This document shows positions 1 through 10,972 of a stretch of 64,000 nt of DNA, one piece after another. The first letter of the stretch is position 1; each line of letters starts with the position of its first letter. A program made the position numbers and the translations under genes. Origin of the DNA: Welwitschia mirabilis (lineage: Eukaryota > Gnetophyta > Gnetopsida > Welwitschiales); contig JBOZIK010000001.1 in the NCBI GenBank assembly GCA_051453625.1, forward strand, positions 84,184,230 through 84,248,229, in the 5' to 3' direction. The notes beneath the pieces are model-generated. The model made no database searches, had not been told where the DNA came from, and saw nothing but the letters and a program-made list of their open reading frames with translations.

Positions 1-955
1 CTAATCTAATTTATGCTCAACCTTAACAAAGGCTGCCCTCATAATCTATATAATTAAAGAAACCTGTCACGAATCTAAAACAACATAAACTATGAAGGAT
101 ATGTTCTTGTAATTATTAACAAAAAGGTAATTTATATTAAAGATATAAAAAGCATCTATATCACAAAGTAGTCATTCCTCAATGGAGAATAAGCTATCCA
201 ACATCAAGGTAATATCTCTTTGGATTACAAGATGGTTCTCCGGTCCCAAGATCTCCTATCATAAGAATATCAGCTACTATAGAAGATGATTAGGGATCAA
301 GGGGAAGACCTTTATTTATAGACAGAAAGGAAAAGTAAACTAATAGAAAGGTAAAGTAGAAACTCTATCTAACATGCAAGGGAAAGTTACAAAGAATAAG
401 TGACAACTCAAGAATACATTCTGTAAAACTATGGGAGAACAGTGTCATCCTTCTGGTCGTCCCGACGATGTAGGAGACGACAAGGATTGATAATGAGTTA
501 TCTGCTTAGCTTCGAGTTTAACTATCTGTGATCTATATGCAAAGTTCTATTAATTGGTTTTGGATATGTCATCCACTAGTATCGTCTGGACAGTGAGGTG
601 GATGATGGAGTCTGATAATAAGATCTTCAGTTTGACTATAAGTTATCTAGAAAGGACACTGTCTTATGCTTAGTTAAGGTTGTCGTCCTACTTGTTGTGA
701 GGATGACAGAGGGGACAATAGTCTTTTCTTCATCCTTTATCATTATGATATCTTGTTGTTTACAGGGATAATCATCTGAAAATACAGTTTATCTATATCT
801 ACTAGAAATGCTCGTGATTTATCTGATAAACTGCATGTTTTCATCTTATGCTCTTAGATTCTCGATTGTCATAGGAACTAGGCATTTATCTATTAGTTTA
901 TCTGCAAAACAACTCAAAATACCATATCATATACACCTCAATTGGTGTCACAACA
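1..955 (-). mobile_element. LTR fragment (same family as 33651-34716), cut by window start
   Basis: This block aligns by eye, in order, with 33880-34716. Shared landmarks are a 'gctcaacctt' block near position 15, 'caacataaa.tatgaggga' near 80, and a final block with 'tgcatgttttcat' near 835 that ends in CA at 955. It is therefore the U3-side part of a minus-strand LTR whose U5 end lies outside the window. A TATA box on the minus strand sits at 313-320, and 'ggatgac'-type repeats lie upstream of it (440-720). Nothing after 955 looks like element interior, so this is probably the 5' LTR of an element lying to the left. It could also be a solo LTR. Confidence 0.6.
313..320 (-). promoter_or_regulatory. 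TATA box of LTR promoter
   Basis: On the minus strand this reads TATAAATA. It sits mid-LTR with the U3 repeats upstream, as expected for a retrotransposon promoter. The homologous spot in the LTR at 33651-34716 has decayed (about 34197-34206). Confidence 0.5.
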
Positions 956-2125
956 CTTTTATGTGTCTAATGGATACTTGATATCAGCAAAGTGGGTACG
1001 CATCCATGGGAAGACATCTATCTTAGTTATATTGGTTGGCCGGCGGTGGATTATGGACTAGTGCTTAGCCAAGTGACTAGGGAATTCACTATAATTTTAC
1101 ATATCCATGTTATTTTAAATTATCTTATCATTGAAATGCATTTTACATTAGATTATAATTAGAGTTCTTATTAGGATGAGTGATTCTAATACTTAAAAAT
1201 CTATTTAGGCTAGGTACTCCTTCTAGAAAATCCTAAGGTTTATGGTGTTTGACAAGTTTATATTACTTATAAGTATGTTTTATATACTTTTAATACTAAT
1301 TTTTATTATGAATTTTTAGTTATTTTATTAATTTTTATTTCTATAAATTATTTTGAGTTCTCTTATCCTTAGTTTATTTAAAGTTTACTTTTTCCCAAAA
1401 GTGAAGCATAACTTAAGAAACTCATTATTCATTTAATACTAAGTAAATATTTATAAACTTTTTTATGTAGGTTTAGAAAATTTTAAAAGTTTTAAAATAG
1501 TCTTTTTCTTAAGAGTAAAGTAATTTTTAAATTAATTTTATGAAAATAACCTAAAAATTACAAGAAAAAGACAACAAGCAAAGAGTCTCCATTTTCAGAA
1601 CTAATAGAAAGTTTTTGGTAAAAATTAAATAATTCAATGTATACATAATTCAATAAGTTTTCTAAAATTATTTAATCATTTAAAAATCTAAGTAGATTAA
1701 ACATTATAGCCATTTTAGTAAAGGGTAGCAATTCTAAAATTTAGGCAGTTTTTATAGTCAAATTTTAGCCTTATAAAATGATTTTATACTAATTTAAATT
1801 TAATAAAATTAGTTTTAGGGATAATATGATAAATCTAGTTTAATAAAGTAATTCTAATTTATGTTTACATTTTTAAATAATGTAAAAAGTTTTAGTTTCA
1901 ATATCTTTTAAAGGCTAAAAAGTTTGTAAATAATTTTAATAATTATAGAAAATTATTTAATGCAAGTACCAAGTTATTTGACATAATATATATAATTTCT
2001 AGTTAACTTATATTTATTTTTTATCATTTCTATATACTATTTATAAATATTTCGGCCCTTATTCTTGAATTTCAAGCATAAACATCAAGGTTATTTACAT
2101 AATAATTCTAGAGTTGTGTAGCCTA

Positions 2126-2151
2126 ATATATATATATATATATATATATAT
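2126..2151. repeat. (AT)13 microsatellite
   Basis: An uninterrupted AT dinucleotide run of 26 bases. Confidence 0.9.
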
Positions 2152-2385
2152 TACTATACTTTATTTTGATATAGATACTTATAATTTATAAAGGGGATTT
2201 ACAAATTGGTTGAATCTCATAAATGAGGCATGTTTCTATAATAGAATTTGGATGTATTAATGCTCCTTATCTGAAAAGAATTACTCTAATGTAGAAAAAT
2301 AAAATGATGTTTTCTTTCATTTACTTTTACTACTATGCTTTGAAAATGTATGATTTTCCTTTTATGTAAAATCAAAGAAATGCTT

Positions 2386-2441
2386 NNNNNNNNNNNNNNN
2401 NNNNNNNNNNNNNNNNNNNNNNNNNNNNNNNNNNNNNNNNN
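2386..2441. other. Assembly gap (56 N)
   Basis: A run of 56 N. The short open frames that cross it on both strands are artefacts of translating N. Confidence 0.99.
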
Positions 2442-3179
2442 AGAATTATTTTTACTAGGTGAACAATACATTAAATACCTACATACTTGTATTCTTTCAT
2501 TTGTATGTTATATTTGCTTAACTAAACCAAGATAATCTCAATAATTATACATATCTATACTTGGATTTCATCACTAAGGTGGGTTACATTGTACTTTTAT
2601 TTATAAACCCTTCTAGAAGTGGATTTAATCATCACTATTTTGTATTAACCATGCATGGACTTACTCTGACTTAATATCTTGAGCCCTTGATATAAAAGAA
2701 ATATGTTTCATCATCCTAAGATACTTAAAGAATTTGAGGATTATTTATAATCATGTATCTAAAGTTTAAGCTTAACTATGTTTGTATAATCTAGATTCTA
2801 AAGTAAAACCAACTAAGGTCTAGAGAGTAACTAGATATCAAGTTGGAATACCGTTAAGGGGAGTTATAACCTCCTATTATATTAGCTAAATACTTTTTAA
2901 AATGTATCCATTGTATGTTATAAAATAAATTAACATCCCATCAACGTTATACAAGATATCTTTGTGTGATGAATACAAAAGCCAGAAATAAATATAGGAG
3001 ATAATTTTAACATCATTATTCTATATAAATTATAAAATCCTATAATTAAGTAGTAATTATGTAATTTATTTGTTTTGAATCTTCTAGTGTTTTAATAGGT
3101 TCTACATAGAAATTGATCTTAGGTTTTATTGTACATGTTAGTTAATGGTATTAAAAAAAGATGCTTGATTAGGATAATT

Positions 3180-3700
3180 AAAATTATGGTATTATAACAG
3201 GAATGGCTTCAAACCATTTCATTACATAATTGATGGCTATAAGATATAAATTTTGTTAGAAGACAATGATTTAAGAGAGCCCATAAAATTAATACCCCAA
3301 TAGTCAAATCATTTACACTCAAGGATATGTTGATACATCTTCATCTTTTAAGAGGTTAGTAAAGCATTATTAATCATCACATTTTATAGAAAAATCAAAG
3401 GAATATTTGAATTATTTGATCAATAGAAACTATTATGTAAGATTTTTATGGCTTTTTTAATCCGAAAGTATCCTACATACATAACATTATGAAAAATATA
3501 AAGAATTTTATTTTATGTGCACTCTTTCATATATTTATGCATTATTTGATATTTGAATTTATACTAAATTTGTGGTTCAATCCATTCATAATTTCCTATT
3601 CTAAGAAGAAATTATTTTCTTTTATTTGTAATTCAATGTTGGTTATTTTTTAAGGCAATAACATAGTTAGCAAGATTAGCATATCATGGAATGTAGTGTT
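3180..3700 (-). pseudogene. Ty3/gypsy integrase remnant
   Basis: The integrase joins the DNA copy of the element to the host chromosome. The minus strand of 3180-3340 matches, base for base in long blocks, the integrase core at 22940-23090 that encodes the first catalytic Asp region. Homology continues through 3660-3700, which matches 23418-23455. The rest of the core and the C-terminal domain to the left of 3180 are not convincing, so the integrase is truncated or too decayed to read. No open frame of useful length survives. Confidence 0.55.
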
Positions 3701-3879
3701 AAGAAGAAATAGAGTAAATGGATTTGACAGAAATAAACTACTAATATGAAAAATATTCATCTATCAAATGATCAGAGAGAAATGAACATGTTTTTAATCA
3801 TTATGTAATCTTAAAAGATGATTAGTAATACAATATGTTTGTCTTTTTTGTTAATGAAGATCTTGTATTAAGAGCATCC

Positions 3880-4210
3880 ATATAATTAATCTTGAAATCT
3901 AAATATTTCTTAGTCATAAGAAAGTGAAGGACAACATGATTAGTTTATTTGTATGAAAACCAAGAAGATAATTTTGAAGTTTATCAAGGAAAAAATATTA
4001 TATAAAGAATTTAGGTTTTGATCATGTTTTAATTAAGTTGAGCACTAAAAATGGTCTTACTAATATAGTAAATAACCTTATATCTTTTCTCATATCTTTG
4101 TTCTAAGGTACCACCTACATTAACATTATGAGCATTACATTTAAGTCTTTATTTTAATCAAAGTTCCTACTATAGTTTTAAAAATTATTTTGTCCTTAAA
4201 ATTTTCGAAG
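3880..4210 (-). pseudogene. Ty3/gypsy RNase H remnant
   Basis: RNase H removes the RNA template during reverse transcription. The minus strand here aligns with 23670-23960 of the better copy, including the stretch encoding the 'YTDHA' region and the 'DTSNLAIGGML'-like segment. Frameshifts and stops prevent continuous translation. The plus-strand open frame at 4216-4410 next to it is only an antisense shadow. Confidence 0.55.
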
Positions 4211-4559
4211 GGAATTTGACAATTTTCACTCTAAGTAAACTTAATATCATGAAGAGATTTACAAACCTTGGTGGCGTTTTTAATAAATATTATATAAAAA
4301 CTAGCATGTCCAAGGAAGGATGTAAACATTTTAACATTCAATATAGAAGGGAGGTTTTGATAAAAACTATTTTGGTTAGATCTATTCTAATTTCTTTACT
4401 AGATTTGTGATGTCATAATGCAATTTCATCTCTTAAAAAACTGTCTTTTTCTAAGTAATGTAAATACCAGTTTAATTCATCTATCTATAACTATTTCTGA
4501 TCTTTCTAAGGTTTACTCCAAGTAATCATTAAAGAAAGAGAAGTTATTCATAAAGATCT

Positions 4560-5300
4560 TAATAAATTTTTTAATTATATTAGAAAAGATGCCCACCATG
4601 ATTTTTTAAAAGGTTTTAAATGCATTACAAATTAAAGGATATTCTTATAAAAGAAAAGATATCAAAAAAGGATGTATAGGTAGTTTTTAATTGATCTTCA
4701 TTAGCTATGAATACTTTGTTATATCCACTATATTCATCAAAAAAGCATTAGTATGAGTGGATATGGATCATATCAAAAACTTAATCAAAAAAAGCAGAGG
4801 ATAATGATATTTCTTTATGAAATCGTTGAGTTTTTGGAAATTAATAAAAACGTATTACTTTTCACTCTTTTTAGGTAGTATAATTAGAGGAATAATGAAT
4901 TCACTATCAAAAATGGCAGAAACTAATACCAGCATTCATAATTTTGTTGATTTCCTATTTGATTATTTACTTAAGAAATAAATTAAGATGTGTTTAAGGT
5001 TATCTAATGGATTTAGCATTTTATTTTAAATAGATTTTGAAGAAAGTATTATGGTAATATATTTATGAATCCAAGAAAAACATTTATTTTAAAGAAAAGA
5101 AGTTTAATAAAATATTTTTTAGATGAATAAACACAAGAATTAATTACTAAACTATTCTGAGTATCACCATATAAAAAGAAATATTTGTGTCCATTTGATA
5201 ATTCCTTAGTTAAAATTAAGAAGTATATTTCATGAAAGTAGAACAACCAATTTTATGAAGCAAGTTTTCAATGGACCTAATGTGTTAAAGTTAAATTCAA
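4560..5300 (-). pseudogene. Ty3/gypsy reverse transcriptase remnant
   Basis: The stretch 4690-4750 matches the DNA that encodes 'FLDGYSGYNQ' in the copy at 24463-24560, a signature of RT in the Athila/Tat branch. Positions 4880-4912 match the 'SEWVSPL' region at 24661-24700. The reading frame is broken many times. The minus-strand open frame at 5049-5246 does not match RT and is probably chance. Confidence 0.5.
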
Positions 5301-5477
5301 AAAAGGATTCAAAATATTCATATATTTTATCAAAAGTAATATCTAAGAGGTTATTAATGCTGTAAGGGTTGAAGGAGTTTAAGCTTCTTAGGATTTAATT
5401 TTATTCATTATGATCATCTAATAGAGTTTCATATTGCAAAGTAATGAGACATTCCTTTATGAGATGATGTTGAAAAA

Positions 5478-5900
5478 TCATAACATATAATATTTATTAT
5501 TTTTAGTAGGACTCATATCCCATTTCTTTTTAGTAACTTCAAATACTCTAATGTTAAATGTCTTATTTTCTAAATGATAGTTCCTTATTCTCATGCTTGT
5601 AGCTATAACGCAAGTGGCTATTTCACAAAAATCTCTTTCTAAAAGTAAATGATATTGTCCATTATGTTTAACTTCAATGATCACTAAATATATTAGGTAA
5701 AAGAAGTCTTTAATGTAAATTATCAAGTCTTTAGTAACTCTAATAGGTATTTTAATAGATGAATTAGATAGTTCCAACTCAATTTTAGTAGGCTCTATTC
5801 TACTGTATAAACAAAACATCTTACAACTTTTAAGTGGCATAATGTTGCAAATTTCTCCTATATAAATTAAATATTTTTCTTAATCTTATTATTTTCTTAT
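5478..5900 (-). pseudogene. Ty3/gypsy aspartic protease remnant (active-site Asp replaced)
   Basis: The retroelement protease cuts the gag-pol polyprotein. A 120-residue open frame (5478-5840) carries the body of the fold: 'SIKIPIRVTKDLIIYI', then 'YHLLLERDFCEIAT' where active relatives have a PLILGRPFLATA-like segment, then 'NIRVFEV' near the end. Just upstream, in frame, the active-site loop reads 'LIYIGEICNIMP'. Relatives in this window have 'LIDIGTSVNIMP', so the catalytic Asp is Tyr (codon at 5862-5864). Known biology says that Asp is essential, so this copy would be dead even without its other lesions. Confidence 0.7.
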
Positions 5901-7560
5901 AACACAACAATAATCATGGTAACTCCTAGGTATTTAAACTTAGAATATTTTTACATCATTAAGTTGGAAAGGGACTAAGTAGTAAAGATTCTACTTAAGA
6001 TGGTTCTCTTTTAATTTATCTTGAGTTAGTTATTTTATTTTTATTTTTTGTACTTAAGGTTATATTACAAGATTTTTAAAAATAATAGATTAATACTAAC
6101 ATCTTAAATTATTAATTTAAGATAATCATCATAGTTTGGATTAGTTTTTAATCTCTTATGTTAATGGATGGTTGGGTTTTTTGCTTTATCATCTTTGATT
6201 GAATTATTATTGTTGGTTTTAACTTTGAAAGTGATAGGAAAGCTAGGTTGGTTAAGGGTTTATATCTCATATTTATTAGTTACATCCTTACCCTTATTAT
6301 AAGAAGTGGAGGCTCCTTTTTTTGGGATATGGTATCATGTCCACTTCTTATTAGTACTTTCCAATTTTTTTACATTATTATGATTTGGAATAGTTTTATT
6401 TACAACTAATCCTTGAGTTCTTTGATTTCCTAGCATGGTTTATTGAATGATTTCTATAATATTTTAAATATTTTTATTTTGATTTTCTATATTCTTTTTA
6501 ATGTTTTCATGCTTCCTCTTCAACTTCTCATTGGAATCTCTAAGGGAGTCACCTCTATTATAATTAAAAAAATTAGATTATAGTTATTATTATTATCAAA
6601 TGATGGATTAAAGATTGTTGAATGTTCATTATTCCTTGGCTAATACTATTAATTATTTGTAAAGTAATATAACCTTTGGTTGAATGCACAAGCTTTCTCA
6701 TAAATGATTTCTTCAAAAGTTAGTAAGGTGGGACATTCATTGGTAGAATGAAAGTCTTTCACAATGAGAATAAGACATTGAAGGATATGGTTATTAATTT
6801 ATCATGTTAGCATCAGTCAAGTATTTTAGACATCTCTCTAAGATGATATTAAGATCCCTAATTAGGCTTTTGGTGTTGGGTTTCTCTTGATGTTAATTAT
6901 ACTTCAAATATTTAAGCATTATCATATGGTTATTCCTTCATTTGGAGTCAGTTTTGATCACATTTTATTTGTATTTACTAATTCCTATAAAAGTTTCCAA
7001 GAATAATTCAAAGTTGAGCAAATAATTTCGACATGAAAAATCCACTAGTTACTTCATTTGACTATTCAATCTACTATAGAAGTAATTAATACATTTTTAT
7101 TCCAAAAATGCATATACCATATTATATTAGGTAGCTATTAAGAATCTATGATATGTTATGGCATAATCCTTATGAGGGAGCTATAAAAATTTAGTCACAT
7201 CTTGTTTTCTTCTTCTCATGATTGTTTCACTCATAAATCATTTAAGGAAAGTATCTTTCATTTTGTCCTAAATCTTAAGGATTTTGTGGGGGATGGTCTT
7301 AGGCCAATTCTTATCCTTGCCTCTAAGGGTAAAGGGAAATATAATCATACATGTACTATTATTATTATTTTTCATTTTATTTTTGAATGTAAAAATGAGT
7401 TGTTTTAATTTAAATAACTATTAAAAGGATCTTCCCTATATTCATCTGAAAATTTTGGATATGTGTTTAGGTTCTTAAATTTTATATCATCCTCAAGTGC
7501 TAAACAAAAAATGGTTTTGCATTTCATTTATTCTATTAGTATTAATATATCTAAGAGTTT
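5901..7560 (-). pseudogene. Ty3/gypsy gag remnant (core 6990-7560)
   Basis: Gag forms the particle that packages element RNA. On the minus strand, 7020-7100 matches the gag at 32310-32400 (shared 'catgaaaaatc', 'ttgactattgagtctactata.aagta'), and 7200-7340 matches 32500-32660, the segment giving a retrotransposon-gag pattern (phenylalanine/proline-rich helix, then 'KA..WL', then 'SW......F'). Positions 5901-6990 should hold the C-terminal part and zinc knuckle, but I cannot read a clean CCHC box there. The plus-strand frame at 7202-7408 is antisense. Confidence 0.55.
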
Positions 7561-8208
7561 TAGTTTTCATAGAAGACGATGCCATTTTTGAAGGAGGTCT
7601 TGTAAGATTATTAGATGTAATAAAAGGCTTAGAAAAAGGAGAGTTAGAAGGTGTAGACTTTTAAAAGGGAATTGTGAGTGTAAAGGTTTACTTAAAAAGG
7701 TTTCCTAAGAAGTATAGTTAATATTTTTATCAAGAATAAGGTTATTTTAGAAATTTTTAAAGACTAGAAATAGGAATATTTGAATAAGAAATAGTAAATG
7801 CTAAAAAATAATCTTATTTTTGACCTTAGATTCATGAATTAAAATCAACTAAATCTTCTTTGATTTCTTCTTTAAGAAATATTTTATGTTTTTTTTTTTA
7901 TTAGTATTCACTATTTCCCTACACCATCAAATAAGATTAAACAAATATTCCTATATTCATGTAGCAATAATCCCCAGGATCACATAAAGGTATAAGGAGT
8001 AGGTATTCATAGTGAAATTATGGCTATACTTGTATCCTCTTATTGATATAAGGTAATATAAAATCATCTTGGGATAAAAATTTTATGAGTCTACATCCAA
8101 CCTTTTATTAATAAAATGATAAGACTTCCATTTGTATCATAATGTTGGCATTGTTATTTCCTTGGAAATAAATCTAATAGATGAGATTTAAAGTAGTGTT
8201 TAAGTTAA

Positions 8209-8459
8209 GAGTACAAGGAAAAAATTTTTAACTCAATGGATGAGATCTTGAAAAGGAATCATAGCACTTAGATACTAACATGAATATTTTACTAAGATGC
8301 AAGATTTCCATTCAATGATATATTATAATGTTCCATATTAAATCCTAATTAAGCCAAGTTTCAATGAAGCTTGAATCATGGTGACATTATTGCATTAACC
8401 ACATAAGTAATTATGAGATCATCAAGGCATATTATTCCATCAGAACCTAGTCATAAGCA
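8209..8459. repeat. Direct repeat, copy 1 (251 bp)
   Basis: First copy of a divergent tandem duplication with a 264-bp period. It shares long exact blocks with 8473-8723, for example 'atcatagcacttagata' and 'aatgttccatattaaat'. A short spacer (8460-8472) separates the copies. Confidence 0.85.
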
Positions 8460-8472
8460 GTTTTCATATCAA

Positions 8473-8723
8473 AAGTACAAAGAAAATGTTTTCAACTTTG
8501 TAGATGAGAGCTTGAAAATGGATCATAGCACTTAGATATTAATATGAATATTTCACTAAGGTATAATACTTTCATGTAATGAAATATTATAATGTTCCAT
8601 ATTAAATGCTAATTAATTTAAGTTTCAATGAAGCTTGAATCATGGTGAAGTCATTGCATTGATTACATAAGTCATGATGAGATCCTCAAGGCACTTTAGT
8701 CCATCATAACCTATTCATAAGCA
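8473..8723. repeat. Direct repeat, copy 2 (251 bp)
   Basis: Second copy of the duplication at 8209-8459. Both copies contain 'gtttcaatgaagcttgaatc' and end in 'cataagca'. By eye they differ at roughly one base in six or seven, so the duplication is old. Confidence 0.85.
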
Positions 8724-10017
8724 TGAAAAGTAGGAAAGATATCATAAAGATCATCAAATGTCATCACACTATAAGACTATAAAATGAACAAGAAAGATTA
8801 AAATAATGAATAATAAAAATTCACTTAATAAGCATAATAAACTTGAAAATATGTAACTTTACCTCAAGCATTAAAAGTATGAAAAGAAACACAACATGAA
8901 ATTAAGAAATAAAACTAATAACATCTATTATAAAAATGGAATAGAGTAATACATCAAAGAAGAAAAACTTAAGTTTAAATGTGAAACATCATGCTATCCT
9001 CAAGGTTAGCCCATTCCCAAAAGAAAAAAAAAAAAGAAAGAAAACATGACAAAAATCCCCTTCAATCATAAACTTGTTTTTCTCCTCTAGCATAGAATTA
9101 CATAGAATGAAATTATTATAAAGTAAAGAACTAGGTTTTTTTTTTTAATAGTAAAAATTTGGGTTTAAGTGATTGGGGTTTTATCCTTTAGTACTTTTTG
9201 TAATTGTTTGGATTTAATCTTGTATTATTTATTGGTTTATCTTTGAATATTTAGATGTTATAACTAACTTGGTCCAAAGGCAAAAAGATTAAGGACTGTC
9301 ATGGTGAATCTAACACATGGATTTTTGGAGTAGAATTCCTCAACCAACTTATGCTCCCACCATATGTCATTAGTACCATTATTATTTTGTATAAAATTTG
9401 GTCCATATTTTGGCTTGTATCCAAAAACATAGATAAAGAACTAGAAATACATTAAGATAAAGGATAAAATTAGATATGATATTAGAAAGAGTATAACTAA
9501 CATTTTTATGGTTAGAATAATGAAAATAATTTTTTGATTAATAATAAATTACCAAAAATACCTGAAATAGATGATAATTTTTACATGTTAATTATAGGCT
9601 TAATCAAATGGATGTGTCAATTAATCATATTACATGAAGTACAAACTGTAAGGCAAGTTTATTATAAACAATGTGGTAATTCCTAGGATCATAAAGATAT
9701 GTGAGAATGGGACCTAATAAGAAATGTTAATCTTCTTCTCAAGAAATGTATATAAAATGAGAATATTTGAAAATAAAAAATAGGCCTATTCTAAAAGTAA
9801 ATTATTTAAAGTAAAATTAATTGAAATTTCAAGAAATAAAAAATATATCACACCAAAATTAGGATAATCAAGTTGATACTTGTAGATCCTAAAATATAAT
9901 CAAGTTGTTATAATTAGATCCAAATTGAGAATAAAATGCAAAACTACATAAATAAATAACTTAAAAAGTTTAACATACTCATTTTAGTAGTGATAATCTT
10001 TCAAATTCCTTGAAGCC

Positions 10018-10035
10018 TCCTTAGCAATGGCACCA
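10018..10035 (-). promoter_or_regulatory. Primer binding site, tRNA-Asp type
   Basis: The minus strand reads TGGTGCCATTGCTAAGGA. The complement of the 3' end of plant tRNA-Asp is TGGCGCCGTTGCCGGGGA, the usual primer site of Athila-type elements. The five differences are all C-to-T or G-to-A. It lies directly inside the LTR edge. Confidence 0.75.
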
Positions 10036-10754
10036 AGAAGTTGAAGAGTGAAGTATCTACTTTAATTCGACTTACTTCTTTAATTAATATCCTAAGATAT
10101 GTTAATTTCTAATTCACATAAATCACACACTAAGATAAAGTGTTATCCAAACTATTATAAAGTCTTAATGAACTCAATAGAATATTAGAAGATTAGTTCA
10201 TGTAATTAAGAGAGAAAGCATATATTTTTATAATAATTCCACTTTAAGACCTAAAATAAAATATTAAGGTAAATAAAATTTAATGAAAATGAGTATGAGA
10301 TGTAATGGAATGTAAAATGTAACTTAAATTTAATGGAATCCTAACCACAATGTAATTGATGAAATTTACCAATCTATTATCATGCAAATTAGTCCTTAAA
10401 ATTTATATCAAATATAAGTTAAACATTAATTAAAATAAAATTTTAGAAGTTAACTTTAAAAAAAATTTAATAATTGTTCATTACTAATCAAATTATAAAA
10501 CATCCACTTACAAGTAAAAACTCCTTAATAGAGATGTTTTCATCCAAAATCAAGAACGTTTTTCCTTAAGTAGGATGGATTCCTTTTCCTATTCAATCTT
10601 CAAGAATCACAAGATTAATTTTCATAAAGGATCTACAATAAGTACCTAAGAGACCTACCTATCTTATTTGGACTATTAGTTAGGGTTATTAAAGGATGAA
10701 AACTAAAAAAGTGTTACTATTTGTTACAAATTATAAATTAGTTATAATTATTTC

Positions 10755-10762
10755 TATTTATA
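10755..10762 (-). promoter_or_regulatory. TATA box of LTR promoter
   Basis: TATAAATA on the minus strand, about 720 bp from the primer site, in the expected place within the LTR. Confidence 0.5.
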
Positions 10763-10860
10763 ACTAGATGGTTGTCTAGTCAACTCATTTAGAAGATCTA
10801 TGTGGATGATGGCTAACTTTCAATAACTATCCATCAGATGTTTAAAATCCACCTCTTCTG

Positions 10861-10901
10861 ATAGTTGTTCTAATAAGGTCATGCAGATAGTGAACAACTA
10901 T
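10861..10901. repeat. Perfect 10-bp inverted repeat (hairpin)
   Basis: Arms ATAGTTGTTC (10861-10870) and GAACAACTAT (10892-10901) are separated by 21 bases. It lies upstream of the LTR TATA box. Confidence 0.8.
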
Positions 10902-10972
10902 TAGAACATGAAATATTGCTACTAGTTCTCATCGTCCTCCTAATATCATCTAAATGATGAATTTGATAATCA

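Larger units (their letters stand above)
956..3179. other. AT-rich stretch without recognisable gene
   Basis: I see no coding frame or retroelement domain here. Positions 956-1090 are more GC-rich, with 'ggccggcggtgg' near 1039, and could be flanking DNA or the edge of another LTR. The rest is AT-rich with a dinucleotide repeat and a short N gap. The 3' end and 3' LTR of the pol region that starts at 3180 should lie here, but I could not recognise them. Confidence 0.5.
7561..10017 (-). other. Long untranslated leader of the gypsy element
   Basis: This lies between gag and the primer site. Positions 7965-8010 ('ccccaggatcacataaaggtataaggagta') match 28325-28360 in the leader of the other Athila-like element, so the placement is sound. 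No coding frame is visible. It contains a large direct duplication (8209-8723) and purine-rich runs near 9020-9045. Confidence 0.5.
3180..10972 (-). mobile_element. Degenerate Athila-like Ty3/gypsy element (minus strand)
   Basis: Read on the minus strand, this region follows the order of the better preserved element at 22240-30039: 5' LTR (10039-10972), tRNA-Asp-type primer site (10018-10035), long leader, gag (core 6990-7560), protease (5478-5900), RT (4560-5300), RNase H (3880-4210) and integrase (3180-3700). DNA matches to the other copy are clear, for example 4693-4750 with 24478-24537, 4099-4165 with 23857-23925, and 3200-3340 with 22950-23090. Every domain is interrupted by stops and indels, and one protease catalytic residue is changed. 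The 3' LTR was not found. It is an old, dead copy. Confidence 0.7.
10039..10972 (-). mobile_element. 5' LTR of the gypsy element (outer end approximate)
   Basis: It starts next to the primer site and carries a minus-strand TATA box (10755-10762). It shares the block 'aacatccacttacaa' about 240-270 bp from TATA with the LTR at 58894-60300, and its reverse complement, less one base, with the LTR ending at 56049. A perfect 10-bp inverted repeat (10861-10870 with 10892-10901) lies upstream of TATA. The terminal TG/CA is degraded on the inner side (AG), and the outer end is a guess. Confidence 0.5.
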
